Source: Nostoc sp. LPT (GTDB taxonomy: Bacteria; Cyanobacteriota; Cyanobacteriia; Cyanobacteriales; Nostocaceae). From it: 41,128 bases of DNA. This document shows positions 33,820 to 41,128 of this stretch, piece after piece. The first letter of the stretch is position 1, and every line of letters starts with the position of its first letter. The notes below the pieces were generated by a model, which saw nothing but the letters and a program-made list of their open reading frames with translations, made no database searches and was not told the origin of the DNA. The position numbers and the translations under genes were made by a program. Location: assembly GCF_017115165.1 (NCBI RefSeq), contig NZ_JABXKF010000022.1:1-41128 (forward strand). Reading direction: 5' to 3'.

Positions 33820-34653
33820 CTACCTCTTGATCGCTACATCAGGCAAGCGACTCCATTCATTCCAAGAGCCATCATAATTCGGAACATTCGGATATCCCAA
33901 TAAATACTTCAAGACAAACCAGGTATATCCAGAACGCCCACCGATGGCACAGTAGGGAAACACTTCTTTATCAGCCGTAATGCCCTTACTGTCATAAAGA
34001 TTTTTTAATTCGTTGAATGATTTAAAAGTTCCATCCTCATTCAGAGTTAAGATATGCTCCAGATGCACTACACCGGGAATATGTCCAGTGAGTTGACCTT
34101 GTTGTGGTGGCTGATCGAAAAACCACTCACCAGAGTATTTTTGCAGTGTTCGGACATCCAACAATACGCGATTGCTTCTACCTATCGATGCCTGAACTTC
34201 ATTGTGTAATACTCGCAGATGAGCATCAATACCTCTGGCATGGTAATCAGTGGAAGCAAACGTAGATAATTCAGTTGCTAGTGGACGACCTTCTGATTTC
34301 CATTTTTGGTAGCCGCCATTGAGAACTCGTATATTCTCATGTCCAAAGACTTTCAACAACCAAAAAATCCACGCTCCCGTTCCCGGATAACTGCCATAAG
34401 CAATCACTGTGGTATCATTGGTGATGCCTGAACGTGCCATCAGCTTCTCAAAAGCGATCGCATCCAAATTCATCTTCAAATCGGGCAAGAGTAAGTCTGT
34501 AAAGATGTTCCAGAACACAGCACCAGGTATGTGAGCATTTTTGTACGGCTCTGGACTCATATCCACTTCAATAATGCGGATGTTTGGATCGTTGAGATGA
34601 TTTGCAAGCCAGTGGGTATCAAGGAGAACAGATGAATCGGCGTATTGAGACAC
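33820..34653 (-). CDS. Sulfurtransferase (rhodanese), two-domain
   Basis: A 277-residue thiosulfate/3-mercaptopyruvate sulfurtransferase-type protein with two rhodanese domains. The N-terminal domain (1-125) is the inactive partner (LLDTHWLANHLNDPNIRIIEVDMSPEPYKNAHIPGAVFWNI). The C-terminal domain carries the catalytic Cys235 in YCAIGGRSGYTW, the persulfide-forming loop, and HIPGVVHLEH. It moves sulfur from a donor to an acceptor such as cyanide or thiols; the true acceptor is unknown. Start is a GTG (VSQYADSS) with an AGGAG site 9 bases upstream. The gap to the small membrane protein gene upstream is 56 bases, so they may be one transcript. Full length for the family. Confidence 0.93.
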   Translation of the reverse strand: MSQYADSSVLLDTHWLANHLNDPNIRIIEVDMSPEPYKNAHIPGAVFWNIFTDLLLPDLKMNLDAIAFEKLMARSGITNDTTVIAYGSYPGTGAWIFWLLKVFGHENIRVLNGGYQKWKSEGRPLATELSTFASTDYHARGIDAHLRVLHNEVQASIGRSNRVLLDVRTLQKYSGEWFFDQPPQQGQLTGHIPGVVHLEHILTLNEDGTFKSFNELKNLYDSKGITADKEVFPYCAIGGRSGYTWFVLKYLLGYPNVPNYDGSWNEWSRLPDVAIKR

Positions 34654-34709
34654 TTGTATTTCTCCTGTAATAGCGCGAAAAGAATTGAAAGTTGTGTTTC
34701 CTCAACGAT

Positions 34710-35135
34710 TTAGTTGTGGTTGGGAAATACGATGTGTGATGTCCGATGCACTAAGGTTGTGGAAATAGAGAATAAGGAAAAGCCGATGAGTGGGTGAAAT
34801 ACTGCTAAAGGCAAAGAATGCAAGTGAATCGTGAGAAATTGCAGTCCCAGCAGCACTGGCAAACTTGCTGTCAGGTTTCGGACTCTTGGCGGAAAGGGAA
34901 TCAAAAACACCCATACCAACAAAATTAGTGAGAGTCCGCTATATCCTCGCACGAGCCAAATATGGAGATTCCACCAATCAGAGTTGTAAAAGTAAGCCAG
35001 TCCAACACTGAATATTTGGATTATTAAACAGAGATTGAAAAGCACTGCTGCGATCAAAAAACTGATTTGAATCCAGCGCCCGGATATCTGTGTGTCATTA
35101 ATGCCAGAATTTACAGTCATGTGAAGTAATTCCAA
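34710..35135 (-). CDS. Small membrane protein with four helices, DUF6220-like
   Basis: A 141-residue integral membrane protein with about four hydrophobic segments (ISFLIAAVLFNLCLIIQIFSVGLAYF, IWLVRGYSGLSLILLVWVFLIPF, LTASLPVLLGLQFLTIHL, LAVFHPLIGFSLFSISTTLVHR). The pattern, a His and Asn near the membrane (HLHSLPLAVFHPLIGF), resembles the DUF6220 family. An internal ATG at codon 6 (MTVNSG, 35120) is a possible start. It is upstream of the rhodanese gene on the same strand, 56 bases apart, and divergent from the LuxR-type regulator, which suggests a regulated small operon. Function unknown. Confidence 0.65.
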   Translation of the reverse strand: MELLHMTVNSGINDTQISGRWIQISFLIAAVLFNLCLIIQIFSVGLAYFYNSDWWNLHIWLVRGYSGLSLILLVWVFLIPFPPRVRNLTASLPVLLGLQFLTIHLHSLPLAVFHPLIGFSLFSISTTLVHRTSHIVFPNHN

Positions 35136-35150
35136 AAACCAAACAAATTA

Positions 35151-35265
35151 GTCATTGGTCATTGGTCATTGGTCATTAGTGATTAATAAAGAGTTTTTTG
35201 GTACATACCTCGCAACAGAGTGGGCAAAAAAACTAAGGACTAAGGACTAATAACTAATGACTCCG
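35151..35265. repeat. Short tandem repeats in a divergent promoter region
   Basis: About four copies of CATTGGT (35153-35180) and ACTAAGG/ACTAATA-type heptamers (35231-35260). STRR-type DNA between the DUF6220-like gene and the LuxR-type regulator. Confidence 0.75.
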
Positions 35266-35349
35266 CGAAGCGGTTTGGTGTGACTAAAGCTAAGATAGGT
35301 CTGGTTGCGATACTGCGCCTAGACCTCGAACGAGTACACTTTGCAAATC

Positions 35350-36012
35350 ATGGTTGCCTTACAAGCTCTATTTCATGGAATTGCTCAAGCTAAAGATGAA
35401 CAGACTTTGCGATCGCACATATCCGCTCAAATGAGTGAGTATTTTTCAGCTACACGATGTGGGCTGTTTTTCTTTGCCCAAATTTCTTTAGTTGACAGCA
35501 AGATTCAAAAAGCACTGCAAATTGCATTATCACCTCAACACAATCCAGTTGCACGCTACTTGCTAGAACGCCATGCCCCTGTTCATGAAGCTTTGGTAGT
35601 AGAACCTAAAACATGGAAGTTGATTTGTCCTCGTGCCGATCACTGGCATGTCATGGCAGGGCCAATTGTTAGCAATGGTGAGTTAGTGGGTGTGGTAGGT
35701 TTGACGCGTCAGCAAGGAATGCCTGCATTTGATTCACAAAATCTTACAGATTTGAGTGCGCTTTGTCTGCACATTTCTACTTGGGTAGCAATGGCGCAAT
35801 TGCAACAACCCCTATTACAGACAAAGTGTTTAACACCTCGTGAAATGCAAATTGCTTCCTTGGTGGCTCAAGGACAAACCAATGCAGAAATTAGTGCTGA
35901 ACTTTGGATTACTGAAAACTCTGTCAAGCAAGCCTTAAAAAGGATGTTTCGCAAGCTTGAGGTTTCATCTCGTGCTCACATGGTTGCAAAACTTTCCATA
36001 GTTTCAAAATAA
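35350..36012 (+). CDS. LuxR-family transcriptional regulator with GAF-like sensor domain
   Basis: A 220-residue regulator from ATG 35350 (a TTG at 35341 would add three residues). The N-terminal part (1-150) is GAF-like: MVALQALFHGIAQAKDEQTLRSHI..., FFFAQISLVDSK, ending VGVVGLTRQQGMPAFDSQNLTDLSALCLHIS, the pattern of a small-ligand sensor. The C-terminal part (about 158-218) is a LuxR/GerE helix-turn-helix: CLTPREMQIASLVAQGQTNAEISAELWITENSVKQALKRMFRKLEVSSRAHMV, with the recognition helix around ENSVKQALKRMF. It is probably a DNA-binding regulator. Divergent from the membrane protein and rhodanese genes with a 200-base gap; control of them is inferred. Confidence 0.88.
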   Translation: MVALQALFHGIAQAKDEQTLRSHISAQMSEYFSATRCGLFFFAQISLVDSKIQKALQIALSPQHNPVARYLLERHAPVHEALVVEPKTWKLICPRADHWHVMAGPIVSNGELVGVVGLTRQQGMPAFDSQNLTDLSALCLHISTWVAMAQLQQPLLQTKCLTPREMQIASLVAQGQTNAEISAELWITENSVKQALKRMFRKLEVSSRAHMVAKLSIVSK

Positions 36013-36355
36013 ATGACCTTTTATTGGCTTTATTAATCCTGGATTTCTCTGCTTATGTTACCGAAAAAAGGCAAAAGGTAGGAGGCAGTCTTTCGACTAC
36101 GCTCAACAACCAGGCAGGAGGCAGAAGACAGCAGGTTTTAGAAAAGAATTTTCTTTGGAGCCAAAATCGTCTGAGAGCAACTAAATATTAGTTTTCCAAA
36201 AAAATGAGCAAATTTTTAATATTTTACTTTGCTATAAAGATATAGTTAAAACATATCACTCGTGATTCATGTTATTTATCTTGTAAGTAACAATACCTTC
36301 GCTAAATTCAGATTTTTTTACCGAAGGTATTGTTGGTATAAGGTTGTCGCCAGTT
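36013..36355. other. Intergenic region between convergent genes
   Basis: Contains GGAGGCAG-type repeats near 36082-36130 and the hairpin at 36289-36334. Otherwise A+T-rich DNA without coding character. Confidence 0.5.
36289..36334 (-). terminator. Hairpin after the RTX gene
   Basis: AACAATACCTTCG (36289-36301) and CGAAGGTATTGTT (36322-36334) form a perfect 13-bp stem with a 20-base loop about 20 bases beyond the stop codon of the minus-strand RTX gene. Likely a transcription terminator or mRNA stabiliser; the following T tract is weak. Confidence 0.6.
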
Positions 36356-38649
36356 TTAGACTAAAACGTTACTGCCAAGAACTAAAGAACTAGCAGAAAC
36401 ATTATTTAAAGTTACTAGCAAGTTAAAGCCTTGTGTGGATGTCAGTCCATCTGCATCAATCTCAACTTGGGTATTTGCACCACTAGAAACAAATTTCAAA
36501 TAACCATCAGCAATCGGATTGTTATCAGAGTAAGACAGTTGTCTAAACAAGTCAGTTAACACTAGTTTGTCTTGGCTGGAATTGAAGTCAGTGATAGTAT
36601 CACCACTAGTGCTAGAGTCACTATCAGCTTGATAAATAAATTGGTCAGAACTAGTTCCACCAGTGAGGATGTCATTGCCAGCACCTCCCACAAGAATGTC
36701 ATTACCAGCACCACCGCTCAAAGTATCATTGCCTACACCACCGCGCAACAAATCATCGCCTCCACGACCATCAATAATGTCGTTACCTCCCTGACCATTG
36801 ATGACATCGTTAGAGTTGTCAAGACCCTTGATGTTGTTAGAGAGTTCATTGAGGAATGTGACTTTGTTGCGTTGGAATATACTAGTTTGAGCCGAATCAG
36901 CATTAATAACATCAAAGCTGTCGCTAATGCTAGTTTGTCCATTAAACAAAAGATTGCCAATTGTGGAAAGATTATCTAAGTTTTCTAAGGCAAAGTTTTG
37001 TAAAGTAACTTTAGTATCACTATCAGCAACTCCTTCAAATGTAAACTCTAGATTTTTGCCAGATTGAGTTAAAAGCAAATTACGGGCTGTTAAACCAGTT
37101 CCCTGGAATTTAATAGTATCCACCTCGGCAACAGTAGCTGGGGAAGGATTACTACCTCTGTTTACACCGCCGAAGTCAACGATACTATGACTTCCCTCCC
37201 CACCGGGTACAATAAACTGTTTGTGACCACCACTACCAGAAACGGTGTCAGATTCATAAGCACCGATATCTACAGTAGCGAACTTGATACGGTTAAAACC
37301 AATGCCGCGTTGATCGAAAGGAATGGATTCATTAATGTTACCATCTCCATCTAAATCAACTGTATCTGTTAAGAGATTGGCATTGTTACCAGCATTAATC
37401 GCAGGACTAGTTGGAACTAAAGCATAAGTAGCTGTAGAACCACCATTGTTTTGCAAAATCGGGTCAAAGACCTGATTAATGTTAGTAATACCAGCTTCGG
37501 CAAAGGTAATGTCACTACCTGTACCAATAGTTCCTGATGCCCCAGATGTACTACCAATTAAGTTATTAGCATTGCCAACGATATCACTATCACTAGAGAT
37601 ATCAGCCTCTTGATTATTGCTGTTAGTATTTCCTGCAATAATCGTGTTCTTGACACTCAGTTTTCCCTCAAAGAAGTTTTCAATCCCACCACCAAAAGTA
37701 CTGTTGAAATTAGCCACTACTGTGTTGTTAGTGATAGTGTTGTTAATCAAAGTGGCTATTCCTAAGTTCCCGATACCACCACCACCAAAAACCCTGGCTT
37801 GGTTACCTGATAAAGTAGTGTTAATTAAAGTAGCTGTACCTGAGTTTAAGATCCCACCACCTGCATCACCTTGGTTATTAGAGAGCGTGCTGTTGATAAC
37901 GGTCGTTGTACCAAGGTTATCTATTCCGCCTCCGAGGTTGCCACGATTACCTTCAACAGTGCTGTTAGTTAAGACTAAATTACTATTTTGATTAACTAAG
38001 ATGCCACCTCCATCTCCTGTTCCGGCATTACCATTTGCAATTGTTAAGCCGTCAATTCTAGCATCTGTTCCTGTTCCAGAGATATTCAAAACACGGCTAG
38101 CATTGTTACCACTTACCGTTAATTGTTCAGATCCTGTTCCAGAGATAGTGACATCATCTATAATTCTGAGTTGTCCAGAAGTAAGAGTGATGGTTTGGGC
38201 AGTGGCAAATGTTCCTGTAGTGTCAAAATCAACTCTATTAGACCCAGCAAAGATATTGGCATTTTCAATTGCTTGCCGCAATGACCCTTCACCACTATCG
38301 TTGATGTTGGTGACAGTGGTATCGTTACGGGCGATCGCAACGCTAGCAGTTGGATTTATTGTATCAATAGTATAAGCAGTATCAGGAGCTAGATTGAGTT
38401 GTAAGGTTTCGTCAGCTTCTGCTGCTAGGTCATTGATAGCAGAAAGATTAATATCAACAAAGCTTTGCCCATCAGGAATAACAACGGCCAGAGTATTGTC
38501 GGAAACTGTAATGTTACCACCACTGAGGGTGTAATCATTTACAGAAGCACTACTGCTGCCGTCAATAGTCAGTTTGACGGTTAAGTTACCAGCATTACCA
38601 ATACGACTGAGACGATAAGTCCCTACTGTTCCCGTTTCTGTGGCAGTGG

Positions 38650-38652
38650 GAC
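38650..38652 (-). other. Frameshift site 1 in the RTX gene
   Basis: The upstream frame (codons LKAVSS) ends with 18 more unrelated residues; the family sequence (PTATETGTVGTYRLSRIGNAGNLTVKL) resumes one base further. One extra T on the coding strand, or two missing bases, explains it. Confidence 0.7.
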
Positions 38653-40046
38653 GAAACTGCTTTTAGGCTGACAATTGTTTCCTGTACTTCAAATGCACCA
38701 ATATCTATCGTTCCAAATTTGATCTGGTCAAATCCTGTGCCTCTTTGGTCGGTAGTAACATCAGGAAGAACAAAGCTGTTACTGCCTGCGTTAATGGCTG
38801 GAGAACTAGCTAGTAAAGCGTGGGTTTGAGTCGGGCCGCCATTGTTAGCTAGGGGGGCTAATCCAGGGTCAGGATTGACGATATCGCTACCAGTACCGAT
38901 AGTTCCAGAAGCCCCAGATGTAGTCCCAATCAAGTTGTTAGCATTGCCTGTAACATTACCAAATACATCAGGAGCCTCACCACCTAAATCCTTATTAGTA
39001 GCAATGATAGTATTGGATGCGGTAACCGTACCACCCAATTTGATAACTCCTCCACCATCACCTGCACTGTCGTTATCAGCATCTGCTGTGTTGTTGGCAA
39101 TAGTACTGCTATTTAAAATAAGCAAAGCTGAGTTAGTGATTCCGCCACCAGAAGAATTAGCAGCGTTGCCTGAAATTGTGCTGTTACTCACAGTGGCTAT
39201 ATTGACTGTAGCAAATGCACCACCGTTAGTACTAGCTAAGTTGTTAGAAAGGGTACTATCATTTATCGTAATTGTGTTGAAATTATAGATTCCACCGCCA
39301 CCGATGAGAGATTGGTTACTGTCTATCGTACTGTTGGTAACGGTAGTCCTACCTACGTTGGAGAGAGCGCCGCCGCGAGCTGCTTTATTATTAGAAAGCT
39401 TGCTGTTAGTTAGGTTAAGAGTATTTCCATCATTGACTAGAATAGCACCACCATTTGCTGTGCCTGCGTTACCATCGATGATCGCAATCGCATCAATGGT
39501 AGCATCTGTTTGAGTCCCAGAAATATTGAAGACGCGGGAGGTATTATTACCACTAACAGTTAAGTTTTTCGCTCCTGTTCCTTGAATAATGACATCATCA
39601 GTAATACTTAATTCTCCAGATACCAAGCTAATCGTATCTGCAAAGGCATCAGTATATACAGTTCCAGCAAAACTAACTGTGTCAGTTCCAGCAAAGGCAT
39701 TAGCATTTTCAATCGCTTGCCGTAATGAGCCTTCACCATTGTCATTAATGTTAATTACTACTGTATCGTTACGGCTGATTGTAACAGTGGCTGCATTACT
39801 AGCGGTATCAATCTTATAATTTGCGTCATTTGCTAAATTCAATTTGACTGTTTCATTAGCTTCGGCTTGAATATCATCAATAGCAGTTAAATTGATATCA
39901 ACGAAGCTTTGTCCATCAGGAATCACCACCGTAACAGTACTTCCAGATACTGTTACTTTATTTCCACTAAGTTTGTAGTCTGTGATCGCTGCACTACTAC
40001 TACCATCAATATTGAGTTTGATAGTTAAATCACCATCTGTGCGATC

Positions 40047-40051
40047 CCGAC
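40047..40051 (-). other. Frameshift site 2 in the RTX gene
   Basis: The first frame reads TETGNRGTYRVGIAQMVI and stops; the conserved continuation (RDRTDGDLTIKLNIDG) is in another frame starting at the CGG within CGTCGGGATC. One base is missing at this point. Confidence 0.7.
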
Positions 40052-40387
40052 GCGGTATGTGCCACGATTGCCTGTTTCTGTAGCAGTAGATGCTAAAGAG
40101 GTAATTGAGAGTGTAGATAATGTCATACTTGATAAATCTTTCCTCAGAATTACAAAATAATATTGCAATCAGAGCAATTACAAAAATTGTATTGCTCACA
40201 ATCAAGATGAATAACTAATGTGCATCTTCCGCCTATACTATGAACCGATTAAGCACGATGCCTACTCCACAACAGGTGATGAGATATTTTCTATTTAGTA
40301 ATTCATGATTAGTTTTAAATTGAAAATTTTCACTGTTGGATATTTTTATTTACAGCTATTTTTAGGTAAATAGACCACGCAGTAGGA

Positions 40388-40403
40388 GCGCAAGGCCTTG
40401 CGC
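40388..40403. repeat. Palindrome GCGCAAGGCCTTGCGC
   Basis: A perfect 16-bp palindrome flanked by GGA/CCCC so that the arms extend imperfectly (aGGaGCGC/GCGCcCCt). Related to the palindrome near 6237-6268, and typical of dispersed G+C-rich repeats in filamentous cyanobacteria. Confidence 0.65.
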
Positions 40404-40933
40404 CCCTATGACAGGTGTGGTTCAAATACATGAAAACTGCTGTAAGTAAGTCCTGGAGAAATTTTCTAAATATGTAACAAACAATTAATTAGAAGAATGA
40501 GAGTTCAACTTATACGTTGTGTACTATAGTTGCCCTTTTTTCCTCTCGTCTAACTGTTAAATTAGTGGCTATTAACAGGTTAGTCAAGAGCTTTTGTAAA
40601 ATATCCTACTTTTCCTACCTTTATTACTTTTATACTTAACTCAAATAAAACTTATATAAATAGAGTATTGCTATTATTTGCAACACTTTAAAAGTAAATT
40701 AACTTTGTCAATACATCTTTGAGCATAAGTCTGTTATATTACTTTAGGGAGATGACAAATATAATTCGGGGCAAAAGGCTGTTTGTAAATGATTATTTCA
40801 TAATCTTGCACCTGAAAATTTGAATGTAAAAACTGTAACTATGTGCATCTGAGACAGTTTAAGATAATTGCACTTTTGTCAATCAGCTAAAATACTCAAA
40901 AAAGCTCTTAACAATGATAATCGTGTACGGGGG

Positions 40934-40970
40934 AGGGGGATGAGGCGAGCGTCTCTCGCCTCATCCCCCT
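40934..40970. terminator. Perfect 16-bp hairpin, possible terminator
   Basis: AGGGGGATGAGGCGAG (40934-40949), loop CGTCT (40950-40954), CTCGCCTCATCCCCCT (40955-40970): a perfect 16-bp stem with short loop, followed by TTAC. It is 29 bases upstream of the partial gene, so it is either the end of an upstream transcript, an attenuator, or a dispersed repeat. Confidence 0.6.
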
Positions 40971-40998
40971 TTACTTGATTATCAGTATTTCTTTAGAG

Positions 40999-41128
40999 AT
41001 GATTTATCGCGGTTTATACCATTTCAGCGTTGCTTACGACAAAGGTGACGCGGATGATCCAATTAAATACTTTGCTGCCCCAGAGAATCAAGACTTAGGC
41101 GTGGTTAAATATCTCCGAAAGCCAGTCT
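40999..41128 (+). CDS. Partial unknown protein, continues past the window
   Basis: An open frame from ATG 40999 to the window end (43 codons: MIYRGLYHFSVAYDKGDADD..., ending ...GVVKYLRKPV). The sequence has the character of a real soluble protein but I do not recognise a family. No good ribosome binding site is seen before the ATG. The real start could be further upstream only if another frame is used; the hairpin 40934-40970 makes that unlikely. Confidence 0.5.
   Translation, partial: MIYRGLYHFSVAYDKGDADDPIKYFAAPENQDLGVVKYLRKPV

Larger units (their letters stand above)
36356..40126 (-). pseudogene. Secreted beta-helix/RTX protein gene broken by two frameshifts
   Basis: Three frames join into a protein of about 1,250 residues. 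The start (ATG 40126, GAGGAAAG site) gives MTLSTLSITSLASTATETGNRGTYRV. A Calx-beta-type unit (DGDLTIKLNIDGSSSAA..., VTVVIPDGQSFVDINLTAIDD, NDTVVININDNGEGSLRQAIENAN) is followed by a right-handed beta-helix/choice-of-anchor Q region (repeats like NSTISGNAANSSGGGI; AINAG...DQRGTGFDQI...DIGAFE). Then both units repeat, and the protein ends with five RTX nonapeptides (GGxGNDxL) and a type I secretion tail (DFNSSQDKLVLTDLF...). One frameshift lies near 40047-40051, the other near 38650. Both are within the Calx-beta units. It would be exported through a type I system and bind calcium. Function unknown, perhaps adhesion. Confidence 0.82.
40127..40998. other. Intergenic region, mostly A+T rich
   Basis: Upstream of the RTX gene (its promoter must lie here) and of the partial gene at the window edge. 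It holds the palindrome 40388-40403 and the strong hairpin 40934-40970. No coding frame with protein character was found. Confidence 0.5.

Noticed and set aside
36572..39819. Plus-strand open frames rich in Val, Leu, Pro and Ser opposite the RTX gene
   Set aside because: They are complements of repetitive beta-helix and RTX coding sequence and lack start signals.

Overview
The window looks like chromosomal DNA of a filamentous, probably heterocyst-forming cyanobacterium (Nostocales, Nostoc/Anabaena/Calothrix type). Pointers are the many HIP1 octamers (GCGATCGC), A+T-rich intergenic DNA with short tandem repeats (7-10 bp units), a ThiO-ThiG fusion, a ycf23/DUF561 protein, a cyanobacterial FtsH, a 59-residue Psb34 gene, Uma2 proteins, a PEP-CTERM-type surface protein and an RTX/beta-helix protein. 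The assignment is inferred; no rRNA or tRNA gene was seen.

Layout. 0-3 kb: two Uma2 nucleases, small hypotheticals and a WD40 relic. 3-8 kb: ycf23 homologue, DegT/DnrJ aminotransferase, FetB-type permease, small membrane protein and an unrecognised protein. 8.6-12.7 kb (minus strand): ftsH, class IV aminotransferase, GNAT acetyltransferase and a TPR-like membrane protein. 13.2-20.2 kb (plus strand): an A+T-rich block of three unrecognised genes followed by two tandem dynamin-like GTPases. 20.3-28.1 kb: ackA, M48 protease, cimA, a decayed ferredoxin, a small membrane protein, thiO-thiG and psb34. 28.4-36 kb: TPR protein, choice-of-anchor/PEP-CTERM protein, site-2 protease with CBS domains, rhodanese, membrane protein and GAF-LuxR regulator. 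36.4-40.1 kb: one large secreted beta-helix/RTX gene broken by two frameshifts. The window ends inside an unrecognised gene.

The best candidate for an under-described system is the 13.2-20.2 kb block. Two adjacent dynamin-like proteins match the make-up of known bacterial dynamin pairs (LeoA/LeoBC; such pairs are reported as antiphage systems named Eleos). Here they follow three unrecognised genes, two of them translationally coupled and the third of these ending in several membrane segments. The second dynamin carries a one-base frameshift just after its G4 motif.

The second theme is repeat invasion. Two arrays of the same 21-bp hairpin unit (10 and 7 copies) sit in the same orientation upstream of two unrelated minus-strand genes. 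A miniature transposon-like element contains a second one nested in it, and a decayed relative lies 2.7 kb away. In three proteins (Uma2, CimA, ThiO-ThiG) repeat-derived DNA of about 90-100 bp has inserted in frame, adding about 30 residues while leaving the conserved motifs intact. Several single-base frameshifts (dynamin 2, ferredoxin, RTX gene twice) may be true decay or errors in the sequence.
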